Below are positions 35,284 through 44,938 of a DNA stretch of 64,000 nucleotides, piece after piece (the first letter of the stretch is position 1; each line of letters opens with the position of its first letter). The position numbers and the translations under genes are program-made. Under the pieces are notes generated by a model. The model had not been told where the DNA came from. It ran no database searches and worked only from the letters and a program-made list of their open reading frames with translations. The stretch spans positions 1-64,000 of the forward strand of contig CBDCZP010000011.1 of NCBI GenBank assembly GCA_965224605.1. Reading direction: 5' to 3'. The stretch comes from HyVt-477 sp965224605 (GTDB lineage: Bacteria; Pseudomonadota; Gammaproteobacteria; Thiotrichales; Thiotrichaceae).

Positions 35284-36861
35284 TTAGACAGAGCGTCCAC
35301 CATCCAGAAAGTCCTGATATTCTTTTAACTTGTCCCATTCTTCGTTTGCAGCTAAACCGGCTTGTTCAGCCCAAGTGGTTGGGTTAGCAACTTGAAAGTC
35401 TGAGCCCGCTGAATCCAATATACCCTGTATCTTCCCGACATCTGTATCGGCAAGTGCTTGCCAAGTATTTATGCCTGCATTATTAAGCAATCCTGAGATT
35501 TTGGGGCCTATACCTTCAACTATTTGTAAATCATCCTTGTCGAAATTACCAAAGCCACTTTCGATAGTAGAACGAATCATGTTTTCAAGTTTGGAAGTGC
35601 CATCTATCTTTTGAATACGGATTAGTTCAGTCACATCACCAGCCGCGGCTAGTTTGGCTTCAGCAACCCAGCTGGCAGGTTGCATTAACTGGTATTTGTT
35701 GCCATATTTACCCAATATTTCTAAGATGTCATCTTCTGTCCTAGAACCTAAATCACTCCAACTGTTGATGCCGTTTTCATTTAACACTCTCTCCATTGCA
35801 GGTCCAATACCTTCGATTATTTGTAGGTTATTATCGCTGTCAATGCCGTCAATTCCAGAGCTAGATGACTGCTCATCATGAGAGCCCATCAAGCCTTGTG
35901 CTGCTGCTCCAGAAACAGCTGCGCCAGCAGCACCTACTGCTCCTGCGCCACCGAGATCATTGTCAGTGCTTTCGTCTGTACGGGTTGTCGTATCAGTCCC
36001 TTGGTTAGAGCCAGTAATCCCAAACTTTCTTTCAAGTTTAGAACTTCCGTCCACTTTCTGGATTCGTATTAGCTCATCAATATCACCTTCGGTAGCTAAT
36101 CGAGCTTGTTCTATCCATGAGTCGATATCTTCTACACCTTTGAACTGATCGCCATATTTACTGAGCATATTTCTAATGTCTTCTTCTGACGTCATGCTCA
36201 GGCCTTTCCAGTTATGAACACCATTTTCATTCAAAATTTCCTGCATTTTAGGTCCGATACCTTCGATAATTTGCAGGTTGTTTGAGTCAATGCCTGAAAT
36301 AGTGGAATCGTTACCTGTAGTCCCCGTATCTACATTAAAAGTACGGGTTGTAGATGTAGTAGCGGCCTCTTCAATTTCGACAACCTCCTCTTCAACATCA
36401 ACGAAAGTTGAAGCACCATCTGACGTGTCTTCATCATAGGTCTCGATAACAGTTTTTTCTTCTTTCTCTGCGATTACCTCTACCTCTACTTCCTCTTTCT
36501 CTACGATCACTTCTTCTTTTTCTACTTCTTTCTCATCATCATCTACAAGTGAACGACCTACCGCCGCTGTCACAGCCGCAGTGGCAATCCCCGCTGCAGC
36601 TTTAGTGCCCGTAGACATTCCGTCCTGTTGAGTTGATTGAGAGTCATATTCTCCACGATCGCGAAAAGCAAGTTTATCAGCGGTGCCTACGTAGGTAGAA
36701 TCTGTGCTGTCAGTGGCCTTATGTACACTTTCACTTGAACTATATTGATAGTCAGGTTCAACCTTATGACATAAAAGTCGCTTTAACCATCTGCCAAGAA
36801 TTAGCCCAGCAATAAATGCTAAAAGTAACCAAAATAATGTTTGTAGAATGAAATACGTCAT
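35284..36861 (-). CDS. Membrane-anchored protein with three helix-hairpin-helix repeats
   Basis: 525 residues. An N-terminal helix (ILQTLFWLLLAFIAGLILGRWL) anchors it, followed by a polar stretch, an Ala/Gly-rich segment (about 88-105) and a highly acidic Glu/Val/Lys-rich region (about 108-165) likely to be extended or coiled. Three related units of about 85 residues follow, near 192, 344 and 444, each starting with LQI.EGIGPK or a close variant and then NENG..W..L, the helix-hairpin-helix fold of the HHH_5 type. The second and third are separated by a short linker, the first and second by a Gly/Ala-rich one. DNA or protein binding at the membrane is possible. Similar proteins are uncharacterised. 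Confidence 0.8.
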   Translation of the reverse strand: MTYFILQTLFWLLLAFIAGLILGRWLKRLLCHKVEPDYQYSSSESVHKATDSTDSTYVGTADKLAFRDRGEYDSQSTQQDGMSTGTKAAAGIATAAVTAAVGRSLVDDDEKEVEKEEVIVEKEEVEVEVIAEKEEKTVIETYDEDTSDGASTFVDVEEEVVEIEEAATTSTTRTFNVDTGTTGNDSTISGIDSNNLQIIEGIGPKMQEILNENGVHNWKGLSMTSEEDIRNMLSKYGDQFKGVEDIDSWIEQARLATEGDIDELIRIQKVDGSSKLERKFGITGSNQGTDTTTRTDESTDNDLGGAGAVGAAGAAVSGAAAQGLMGSHDEQSSSSGIDGIDSDNNLQIIEGIGPAMERVLNENGINSWSDLGSRTEDDILEILGKYGNKYQLMQPASWVAEAKLAAAGDVTELIRIQKIDGTSKLENMIRSTIESGFGNFDKDDLQIVEGIGPKISGLLNNAGINTWQALADTDVGKIQGILDSAGSDFQVANPTTWAEQAGLAANEEWDKLKEYQDFLDGGRSV

Positions 36862-37080
36862 TTTTTACACCTTCCTTTGCTTGTGAAAACTACTCGTAGA
36901 TAACAGCCCATCAGATATGTAGAGTCTAATATGCATGACCTAAGTGTAGTCTATTATTCCCATAAAATAGTGGTTAAATATAAACTTATACAAAGTGAGT
37001 GCTATACAACCTGAGACACTTCATTTTAAATAGGGCAATAAGGTACTTTATATTGATGTTTGCTTTCCTAAATTTCGATC

Positions 37081-37632
37081 TCAGCCAGTGAATGCTTCTT
37101 TTGAATTCAGGTAATCGCTTTCACTCTTAGTATTCTTTCTACCAAGAATAACGTTTCGATGGGGGAATCTATCAAATTTTCGGATTAACTCACGGTGATG
37201 TTTTGCGAAGCGTAAGTTTGATGACAGATCATCAGCTGCAAACAGACTGACAGCAAGATCTTGATCATCAAGGTTTTCACTATGCATCAGCGGCATATAG
37301 AGAAACGCTCTTTGTTGAAGAGGTAGTTGATGATGGAAATCAGAATTAAGCGCTATTTTACAAACCTCGATTGCTCTGGCTTCAGTTTGAAATGATTTAG
37401 CTAGGCCACGAAACATATTAAGTGGTAGTTGATCGAGAATAATAATCAGCGCTAAACACCCCGTAGGAGTACTAGTCCAATCCTCTAGCTTCCCTGTTTT
37501 GGCCTCAATCCACAGTTGCTCATAACGTTCGAGGAGTATTTGATCAAACTTAGCAGTTGATGAAAACCACTTGGAACGGCTTTCATCTGAAAACCAAAAG
37601 TCAACGATATTTTTAGCGGTGATGATGGGCAT
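37081..37632 (-). CDS. DUF924 family protein
   Basis: 183-residue cytoplasmic protein. The N-terminal block IVDFWFSDESRSKWFSSTAK, then ALIIILDQLPLNMFRG and the C-terminal HHRELIRKFDRFPHRNVILGR follow the DUF924 pattern exactly. The family is all-helical and TPR-like, with no established function. It stands alone on the minus strand, downstream of the pilY1-like gene by about 95 bp. Confidence 0.9.
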   Translation of the reverse strand: MPIITAKNIVDFWFSDESRSKWFSSTAKFDQILLERYEQLWIEAKTGKLEDWTSTPTGCLALIIILDQLPLNMFRGLAKSFQTEARAIEVCKIALNSDFHHQLPLQQRAFLYMPLMHSENLDDQDLAVSLFAADDLSSNLRFAKHHRELIRKFDRFPHRNVILGRKNTKSESDYLNSKEAFTG

Positions 37633-37727
37633 AATAATATGTAATGTGAGTTGTCTAAAGTAATTTTAGCCTATCTTTTATTGTTTATCAGGTATTCAAC
37701 GGGTAAACAGGTATGGTGAGGTTTTCA

Positions 37728-40700
37728 CTATAATTCACGCCAGCTCCTAACTCCCGTCGATATAGGATCTTTAATAATGAATTGGGTACTAATACCGGTA
37801 GCTCCATTAGTCGTCTGATCAGACATTCCAGAACCCATCATTTGGGAAGAGCCTAATAGGTTGGCAAAGTGAAGCGTTTGAGCATTTCCTTTGCCTATAG
37901 CTATATTACTATTAATAGCGGACTCACTAGTAGTGTAAAACCGGTTGCTAGGGAAATGTCCGTTATCTAATTGATACAAATAATAATAAGATAAACCACT
38001 ACATTGATTATTAGCAGGGTCTAAAGTAACCGGAAGTACAATACTATTTGCCACTACATAAGCATTGTCCGTGATATGCGCATCACTAGGGAGCGCTTGA
38101 ATACTAGTATCAGCTACTACACTGCCGTCACTACTCCATTTGTTCGCACCACCCACATAGCTAGTCCATTTTCTAGTCCAACTTGAAGTGCCACTATCAT
38201 ATTTAAAAATAGTGAGTCGATCTCCAGATTGCGCCCTAAGATGAATTGTATGATCAGTTGATGATTTTGAACTGCCAATAAACAAGACAGCACTTGAATC
38301 ACTGACATCCAATGCGGCAACCGCTGAGTCATTAATATCCGTTTGAATATTAGCAGCACTTTCCAAAGCTTGATTAACATCTAGCAAACTAGCGGAATAA
38401 ATACTGCCCACATCATCGCCCAGATAAATGCTCTTTGCTGTTATACTTCCCACGTCATCCATAACATAAGCCGTAGAAGTCGCATTAAAAGTCAATGGAA
38501 TTGCTCGCGTAGTCGAGCTAGCTAAACTTCGAATATGTAAAATAGAACTATTAGCCGAAGCGCCCGAAGTAACATAGGCTGTATAAGTGCTGTCATTGCC
38601 ATCTTTAAAATAAGCACGCCTACCTTGATTCGGCACACTCATTTCAGTGGCACTATGATCCACATCCCAGATGACCGCATCTAAATTACTGGAAGTGTCA
38701 TTGCTTAAACGCAACACATATTGTCCCAAGCCTTGTTTATAACTACCGATAACATAGCTTCTAAAACTTCCAGAGTGCTTAAGATCAAGTACATCAATCT
38801 CTCCTTGCATGTAATGGTAATCACTGAAAGTAGCAGGATACTTTAAACCCTCCACTAAACTACGTGGTATCCAACCCCAGCCTAAATCACCATCACTTTG
38901 ATTGAAGGCATATAAGAAGCCGTCGTTACTACTTGCCAACACACGCTTAGTACGACTAGAGCGCCTAGTATCATTAGATGTAATGAATGAACGATAAGAT
39001 GAATCACTAAGGTAGGTGAATACATTTCTCCTGTCGTCGATTAGAGCAAGGCTACTATTATCTGAGAGCGCCCCTAACGTGGCGGTTTTAATCGTATTTT
39101 TAATCGTAGTGACCGTGGGTAGACCGTTGGTATCAAAAGCGGCATCATCTAGGCTTGCAAATAAAATTTTATCGCCACTGTCATCACTGGAATACAAACG
39201 CGCATCTCGTTCAACTGGAGTCATTTGATCAGCTACATCCCAAGATGCATCTGTAGCAGGGGTGCCGGAAGCATTCACAGTAAATGCCTTAAGGTGGCCT
39301 GTTTCTGTTGCTACAGTGGTTGATCCCAGAAATATTTTGTCTCCAGTACTAATCTGTAGACTAGAAGCCAAGCCAGCATTGATAGTGCCACTTAATGCTG
39401 TGCAGCCTGTCAAATCAAAAGGAAAGTCTTGATCTGCAACCCCTGAGCCACTCACTGTTACATCTAAGGGGTTAGTTCCTCCTAAAACTAGACCTGTTGC
39501 TAAACTGGAATCCGTACTATTTACCTGTACCAAATAATCTCCATCTGCGAGAGAGCCAAAGCTATAGTTTCCATTGGTATCACTACTAGCTATACCGATT
39601 AGATTATCTGCAATATCAATAGCGCCGTCATTATTTATATCTTCATAAAGAGAGACTGCGATATTAGTAAGCCCTGACTCTATACCATCCTGGGTATCAT
39701 TGGTGTTGTCATCCTGAAAAATAGTGCCACTGATCCCAACGGCGACGGGTGTTAATATTTTACTACCAGTACAGGACATGGCTTCTATATCGCCTGTAAT
39801 AACACTATCAATGTTATCTTCAACAACGGTTAAATCACCCGTAGTTAAATCAACTCTGAAAATTTTGTGGTCATATGCTGAAACAGCCTTATCCTCATTT
39901 TCAACATATAGCTCTCCATCGCTTGCAAAAGCAAGGGATTCTGCATCAATACCAAGCACCGTTAAGATCGTTTTAAGGGTTAGTTGTCCAGAAGTCATAT
40001 CAACGGAGTAAATTTCAATAACGTCTGTGCTATTGAGTCCATCTTCTGCCACTAAGACTTCTCCATTAGCTGGGTTTATTGCCAAGCTTGATACTTTTGC
40101 GGTTGTCCCGTCAGGAAATAGTAACGGAGTTGTGGATATGGGTGTGTTATCAGTTAAATCCTGAGCATCATATATCACAATTTCAGAATCAAATTCATTC
40201 TGAAGCACTACAAATCGCTCTGTACCATCTGTATATCTAATAAACTCAGCACCTGCTGCTCTTCGTGAGAGAAAATTTGTTTTTATAAGTGTGACAGTGC
40301 CATCCAGTTCAACTTTGTATAGGTCAGAAGGATCTGATGAGCTTTGAACCACTTGATCAAAAGTGTAAATGGCGTTGTCCGTTGCTCTATAGGCAGCGCC
40401 TTCTCCGTTAAACACTCTAGAGGTATTTACCTTAGTAGGCGGTGTGCTGCTATCCATATCAAAGCTATAAAGTTCTGCCACATCATCGGTCATTGCATAA
40501 CATAACTTGGGCGAATACTCAGGCTTACTAAACACTATGCCTTCCCAGTCCCTATTGCTACCAGATCCATTATCTAAGTCAGCGATTTCTGTTAGTAATT
40601 CTGTTGTTAAATCGAGTGTGTAAACTTTCCCCTTTCCCCCAGAAGCCCCCCCGTTTGATACCATTATTATCATTCGTCCATTGGAATCAAAATTAAGTGC

Positions 40701-41522
40701 TTCTATGTTGTGTATATTTTGCCCAAGTCCTGACGCACCAATCAGGGTGGAATTTCCTGTTAATTGGTCGTTCGCATTTCTTTCCAGTTTTAATATATAA
40801 GCAGGGTGGTTAGCCATGGCTGCATATAATTCTCCATCGGGTGAAAAAGCTAAACCTTGAGCATGAGTAGCGGTTTGGCTGATAGGAAGTGCTATAACCA
40901 TTGCGGCATTACCTGTCCCCCATGGGTCTGCAAGAACGCTGTCCGTAGCTGGATCATAAGCCTTAAAGGTGGCTTTTAAAGTATCATTCCAAGTAGGATT
41001 AGCTTCATAAATGAAATATTGATTATCTGGATCCCAGACTAATGCTTTTCCATGCTGCTTTAACCCATAAGAACTTGTGTCTAAATAAGTTTCACCTAAG
41101 TCTCTAATATCAGTAAATGAGTAGCTACCCGCACTTTCGGTTATTTGACCAATATAAGCATGCCCTCTGGTTGCTCCATCCGTTCCTAACCCTATAGCAA
41201 GTGCCCATGTGTCTCCTGCATTGTCTTTTGCTAAATCCTGAATATTATAACCTTGTGGGAAGGCGCCCACTTCTTCAATATCCGGAGCAGCACCATCATT
41301 TAAGTCTTCACCGGTAAGGTCGGCAAAGCTGCTAGCGCCTGTTATTTTATAGATGAGGTGGTCATCACCATCACTGATGAGAATAGGGTTAAAGTCTGCA
41401 TTTGCTATGTTTGGCAACACACTCATACAGAATAAAAGAGTAAGAGTGAAAAACTGTCCGGTTTTCTTCAGTGAATGTTTGCACAAGTAATACTTTAATT
41501 TTGAGTTAGTGTTTTTATTCAT
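37728..41522 (-). CDS. PilY1-like pilus tip protein, chimeric with SdrD B-like domain
   Basis: 1264 residues with a signal peptide (TLLFCMSVLPNIANA). The N-terminal half (about 45-600) is a repetitive beta-propeller-like region with recurring LYSFDMDSS-type and LEALNFDSNGRM-type blades. An SdrD B-like domain follows at about 605-700 (ISGTIFQDDNTNDTQDGIES, with a calcium-type loop NNDGAIDIAD). The C-terminal half resembles the PilY1 beta-propeller (KRVLASSNDGFLYAFNQSDG, GEIDVLDLKHSG). It is the last gene after fimT-pilV-pilW-pilX, the usual pilY1 place. The von Willebrand A domain of classical PilY1 is not evident. Role in pilus priming or adhesion is inferred from context and the C-terminus. 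Confidence 0.8.
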   Translation of the reverse strand: MNKNTNSKLKYYLCKHSLKKTGQFFTLTLLFCMSVLPNIANADFNPILISDGDDHLIYKITGASSFADLTGEDLNDGAAPDIEEVGAFPQGYNIQDLAKDNAGDTWALAIGLGTDGATRGHAYIGQITESAGSYSFTDIRDLGETYLDTSSYGLKQHGKALVWDPDNQYFIYEANPTWNDTLKATFKAYDPATDSVLADPWGTGNAAMVIALPISQTATHAQGLAFSPDGELYAAMANHPAYILKLERNANDQLTGNSTLIGASGLGQNIHNIEALNFDSNGRMIIMVSNGGASGGKGKVYTLDLTTELLTEIADLDNGSGSNRDWEGIVFSKPEYSPKLCYAMTDDVAELYSFDMDSSTPPTKVNTSRVFNGEGAAYRATDNAIYTFDQVVQSSSDPSDLYKVELDGTVTLIKTNFLSRRAAGAEFIRYTDGTERFVVLQNEFDSEIVIYDAQDLTDNTPISTTPLLFPDGTTAKVSSLAINPANGEVLVAEDGLNSTDVIEIYSVDMTSGQLTLKTILTVLGIDAESLAFASDGELYVENEDKAVSAYDHKIFRVDLTTGDLTVVEDNIDSVITGDIEAMSCTGSKILTPVAVGISGTIFQDDNTNDTQDGIESGLTNIAVSLYEDINNDGAIDIADNLIGIASSDTNGNYSFGSLADGDYLVQVNSTDSSLATGLVLGGTNPLDVTVSGSGVADQDFPFDLTGCTALSGTINAGLASSLQISTGDKIFLGSTTVATETGHLKAFTVNASGTPATDASWDVADQMTPVERDARLYSSDDSGDKILFASLDDAAFDTNGLPTVTTIKNTIKTATLGALSDNSSLALIDDRRNVFTYLSDSSYRSFITSNDTRRSSRTKRVLASSNDGFLYAFNQSDGDLGWGWIPRSLVEGLKYPATFSDYHYMQGEIDVLDLKHSGSFRSYVIGSYKQGLGQYVLRLSNDTSSNLDAVIWDVDHSATEMSVPNQGRRAYFKDGNDSTYTAYVTSGASANSSILHIRSLASSTTRAIPLTFNATSTAYVMDDVGSITAKSIYLGDDVGSIYSASLLDVNQALESAANIQTDINDSAVAALDVSDSSAVLFIGSSKSSTDHTIHLRAQSGDRLTIFKYDSGTSSWTRKWTSYVGGANKWSSDGSVVADTSIQALPSDAHITDNAYVVANSIVLPVTLDPANNQCSGLSYYYLYQLDNGHFPSNRFYTTSESAINSNIAIGKGNAQTLHFANLLGSSQMMGSGMSDQTTNGATGISTQFIIKDPISTGVRSWREL

Positions 41523-41693
41523 TTTTATAATCTCAATGGGTACTGATTCATTGCTGAAAATGCATTTGTCGTTTTTACTTCTTGAGTTGAGTCAAGAAGG
41601 ATTGGTTCTATAAGATTATGGGTTTTTACTATATAAAACCGTTGTGCTTCTTTGAGGTGTAGTGGCTTGTTTAAAGCTCTATTTATTCAATTT

Positions 41694-42368
41694 TTAAGGG
41701 TAAAAACACCCATTGGAGGGTATGGTTTTTATTTCTATCAATGTTTGTGTTTGATCCACACCACCTTTTGCTGCTGCGATAATGCTTACAGGAAAACAAT
41801 ATTGGTTCTCAGAACCAGCGCGCAAAATGGCATCATGTATACCAATCGCATATTGTGGTGCGCTAACTAGTTTCATGGGATTGGTACGTTGAGCATCGCT
41901 AGCTAATATGGGCGAGTTAGCTGCGGATAGTTTATTTTCTGTGACACTACGTAATGAAGTACTACTCCAGTTCCAATGAGTAGCACTTGAAATGCTATTC
42001 CAGCTAGACAAATTGTTTGCTGGTATTGTTGCGTCGGAGTCGTTAGGATCAGGGCAAGTGGAACTAGCCGTTGAGCGTAAATCATAAATACCACTTCGAT
42101 TACAGGTTTCCAGAAAGCTATCGGCAGTGAAGCTATCTAGTTGACTTAATGCGTAGTTCAGAGCCGATTCAGCGGCAATACGTGACTTGCTCTTCTCAAT
42201 AGAGTTGGTTGTCATACGAGTTTCGAGAACCGCTGTTTTTGAGCTTGTTATTCCAATTACCGTTAACACTGCTAATAGAATCATGCTCATTGCAAGTACA
42301 GCTGTTCCACTTTGTTTACGGTGGTTGTGGTAGATGTTTTTTTGTTTAATATTATATTTATTATTCAT
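41694..42368 (-). CDS. pilX: Type IV pilus minor pilin PilX-like
   Basis: 224 residues. The N-terminal region QSGTAVLAMSMILLAVLTVI is the hydrophobic helix typical of PilX_N proteins, followed by GITSSKTAVLETRMTTNSIEK and AAESALNYALSQ, both family features. The remainder is a polar domain with paired cysteines. It lies 51 bp downstream of pilW and about 170 bp upstream of the PilY1-like gene. It probably helps prime pilus assembly with PilV, PilW and FimT. Confidence 0.87.
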   Translation of the reverse strand: MNNKYNIKQKNIYHNHRKQSGTAVLAMSMILLAVLTVIGITSSKTAVLETRMTTNSIEKSKSRIAAESALNYALSQLDSFTADSFLETCNRSGIYDLRSTASSTCPDPNDSDATIPANNLSSWNSISSATHWNWSSTSLRSVTENKLSAANSPILASDAQRTNPMKLVSAPQYAIGIHDAILRAGSENQYCFPVSIIAAAKGGVDQTQTLIEIKTIPSNGCFYP

Positions 42369-42419
42369 GGTGTTTTTTTATCGTGGACAACGTGTGTTTA
42401 TTCGTTATTCATAACTGGC

Positions 42420-43484
42420 CTATAGGTTTTTGAGTGTTACATAAGTCGTAAATACCTGTCGTTTTCGTTTGTCCGCAGAATTTGAAGGAGTGGAATCTTT
42501 GATAAAGGTAAAATGGGTGCTGTCAAAACTGTAGGAGTTATTACTGATAGTGATGTTGTTGTTTTCACTAAAGAGTAGAAGGCTAATGCCAATAGTGTGA
42601 ACTTGATCCCACTCTGTTGATGTCACCGCCGAGGCATCACTATATTTATCGATACTGCCATTGCCGTCTGTATCAATGCCGTAGATATACTGTATGTTTT
42701 CAACATTGGGGATTATTTCCACTAGAGTGGTGACTGGTGTGTTATCAGCAGAGGTCGTTAGTCTGCCTTCAAATAGAGCTGTTTTTCCATTAGCTCCCGT
42801 TTTTAAAGCATAAATCAGTGTTTCTAGCGTGCCAATAGTCGCAGTGCTGTCAAAAAGGTTAGTCGGTAATGTAGCGTTACCAGGTTCTGGGGTAGTGCCT
42901 ACAGATAGGGTTACAGTGGTTTCTCCGACAACCGTTGTATTGTCAGCAGTGTCAATTTGAAATAAGGAAGCTTTTTCGATATCAGTGACAATAACAATGT
43001 TTCCAGTGCTATAGCCTGACGCAGCATCAATAGTGAATGAACTGCTTGATGACTGGGTTGTTAGATCAGACTCGTAGGTCATACTTTTTAGAATCAACAC
43101 ATCTGACCCGTCGACGATGTCTGTTACTCCCGCTATGGAGCTAGATGAGCTGACATTATTGTATCCCAATACGGGTATTTCTATATCCCAGAGAGTATTA
43201 GTGGGTGTATTTAAGTTGTTTTCAGTACCATTGATATAACCAATGTAAAACCCTGAGTAGCCGGCACTACTTATCTTTCTCTCTAATCGGTCAATAATAA
43301 AGCGGCTATTTTTCAGTGTGCCTGATATGGCTTGTTGTATACGGTAGGAATCTTTATTTGAAGAATAGAGGCTTAATGCACCCGCAGTGAGAAAAATGCC
43401 AAGTAAGGACGAAATCATAATTTCAATAATGCTGAATCCGCATTGCTGATTTTTCATTCGAGGTTGTCGGGTGTCTATTCTCAT
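42420..43484 (-). CDS. pilW: Type IV pilus minor pilin PilW-like
   Basis: 354 residues. The prepilin peptidase site and helix read QQCGFSIIEIMISSLLGIFL, with cleavage expected after the glycine and glutamate at position five. The segment SNKDSYRIQQAISGTLKNSRFIIDRLERKISSAGYSG is typical of PilW. The large C-terminal domain is beta-rich. It overlaps pilV by 4 bp. Confidence 0.9.
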   Translation of the reverse strand: MRIDTRQPRMKNQQCGFSIIEIMISSLLGIFLTAGALSLYSSNKDSYRIQQAISGTLKNSRFIIDRLERKISSAGYSGFYIGYINGTENNLNTPTNTLWDIEIPVLGYNNVSSSSSIAGVTDIVDGSDVLILKSMTYESDLTTQSSSSSFTIDAASGYSTGNIVIVTDIEKASLFQIDTADNTTVVGETTVTLSVGTTPEPGNATLPTNLFDSTATIGTLETLIYALKTGANGKTALFEGRLTTSADNTPVTTLVEIIPNVENIQYIYGIDTDGNGSIDKYSDASAVTSTEWDQVHTIGISLLLFSENNNITISNNSYSFDSTHFTFIKDSTPSNSADKRKRQVFTTYVTLKNL

Positions 43485-43993
43485 AATTGCACCGAAACAA
43501 CTTGTTCCATACTGTCTGCTGATTCACTGAGTTGTACTTTAATAGCGCAGATACCAGTGGCACTACAATGAATACCTGCTTTTACTCCAGGCACTGCATT
43601 GTTCAAATTGTTGAACCAACGATAAGTAATGGTTTGTGATGAAGTTGCATTATTTGCAGGTTCAAGGTCAGTACTAAAGGATTGTAATGTTCCTGTGTCA
43701 CTATCGGCAGCATCAATGTTAAACTCTCCGTTTAGAGCAGCGGGTTTATTAGCAATCAACTGCCCAACTATTTCTTTCATGGCAATCATGGTTTGAGTAT
43801 TTGCAGCGGAGACAGTGGTTGCATTGACAGAAGAGATTTGCAATCCGGCTAGTCCTATTAACCCAAAAGCTGAGATAACCACCGTAATCAGCACTTCTAA
43901 CATGCTAAATCCTTGTTGTTTATTATTTAAGGCAGCTCGACGTAAGGGATTTCTACCCTTGCGAGTATGAAATGTATGACTTATTAGCTGCAC
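43481..43993 (-). CDS. pilV: Type IV pilus minor pilin PilV-like
   Basis: 170 residues with prepilin motif QQGFSMLEVLITVVISAFGL and then IGLAGLQISSVNATTVSAANT. Small C-terminal domain with one cysteine pair (HCSATGIC). It overlaps both fimT (10 bp) and pilW (4 bp), so the four pilin genes are translationally coupled. Confidence 0.9.
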   Translation of the reverse strand: MQLISHTFHTRKGRNPLRRAALNNKQQGFSMLEVLITVVISAFGLIGLAGLQISSVNATTVSAANTQTMIAMKEIVGQLIANKPAALNGEFNIDAADSDTGTLQSFSTDLEPANNATSSQTITYRWFNNLNNAVPGVKAGIHCSATGICAIKVQLSESADSMEQVVSVQL

Positions 43994-44526
43994 GTGTTGG
44001 ATATCCCTTCGTTAATGATAATATTTCCAGAGAACGAGATAGTGATGATTTTAGACAGTAAACCATTGTTATCAGGATCGCAAAGGGTGAACTGCCCGTT
44101 AGATGATGTGCCAGTATTGGCAACAACAGGCTCTCCTAAAGGATTAAAGGCTACGCTTGCATCAAAGTTTGATATTTGGGACTTAAGTGTGTAATTAGTG
44201 GCACTAGGCGTATAGATGTAAATCAGCTCTTCACCAGTATCCAGATTCCCATCTTTATTAGCATCTTCAAAGATATTCCAGCCATTTTGCCAAACACTGT
44301 TACTGGTTGTAGTTGGTTTTATTGTTACTTGGATGTTGCGTCTGACAGCTTCATTTTGAGCCAGATAAAGTGCCATTTTGAAGTCGTTTGAATAGGCAGT
44401 TGTTGTGTTTTTGAGAAAGATTGTTTTTAGTGATGGCATGGCGATTGCAGTGAGAATGCCGAGAACACTGACTGTAGTTATCAGTTCAACGAGGGTGAAT
44501 CCTGATGAAGTGCCTCTGTTATTCAT
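43984..44526 (-). CDS. fimT: Type IV pilus minor pilin FimT/GspH-like
   Basis: 180 residues. Prepilin motif SGFTLVELITTVSVLGILTA, followed by MPSLKTIFLKNTTTAYSNDF and ALYLAQNEAVRRN, the GspH/FimT signature. First gene of the minor-pilin operon on the minus strand. A MITE lies about 200 bp upstream (44728-44876), between this operon and the divergent cohesin-like gene. Confidence 0.9.
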   Translation of the reverse strand: MNNRGTSSGFTLVELITTVSVLGILTAIAMPSLKTIFLKNTTTAYSNDFKMALYLAQNEAVRRNIQVTIKPTTTSNSVWQNGWNIFEDANKDGNLDTGEELIYIYTPSATNYTLKSQISNFDASVAFNPLGEPVVANTGTSSNGQFTLCDPDNNGLLSKIITISFSGNIIINEGISNTCS

Positions 44527-44938
44527 TATTATTATAAGTTATTGTGAATAGTATTATATTTATTATTAATGCTACACGTGGTCTTCAGGCACGTGTGGAA
44601 ATGTTCCTCATATTTGTTCATTCTATTATAAGCCCCTTTAAAAAATAGTGCTTGCCCGTTCATCGAATAGTACGTTTCTAATATATTTAAATGTATTAGG
44701 GGAGTGTTGTTAAGGAGGGTGTATAGTCAGGGCTGTTCAATGCTAGCTCTTTTGTACAAAATACTATTGAATCTTCATATGATGTGTTTGTCGGATGGCG
44801 CTATCGCTTATTCGACCTACCAAAAATGCAAATTGGCTATTCATTGTATGAGAAAAATTAGCATTGAACAGCCCTGGGTGTATAGTAAATTGTTAATTGA
44901 GCAAAGTAATACCTTCTTAATCTCACCTCGGGCTACAA
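44527..44938. other. Divergent intergenic region interrupted by a MITE
   Basis: 412 bp between fimT (minus) and a cohesin-like protein gene (plus). It is AT-rich, with a short inverted repeat near 44574-44600 (CACGTG at its centre) and the MITE at 44718-44886. Promoters of both flanking genes should lie here. The insertion places the element about 50 bp before the start of the cohesin-like gene. Confidence 0.6.
44718..44886. mobile_element. 149-bp MITE with 18-bp TIRs and 10-bp target duplication
   Basis: Perfect inverted ends CAGGGCTGTTCAATGCTA (44728-44745) and TAGCATTGAACAGCCCTG (44859-44876) are flanked on both sides by the identical 10-mer GGTGTATAGT (44718-44727 and 44877-44886). That is diagnostic of transposition. 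The interior codes for nothing convincing and contains one arm of REP family A1 (44788-44820). No matching transposase is in the window. Confidence 0.92.

Noticed and set aside
41652..41870. Small plus-strand frame over the 3' end of pilX
   Set aside because: Overlaps the pilX C-terminus in antisense, and its composition looks random.
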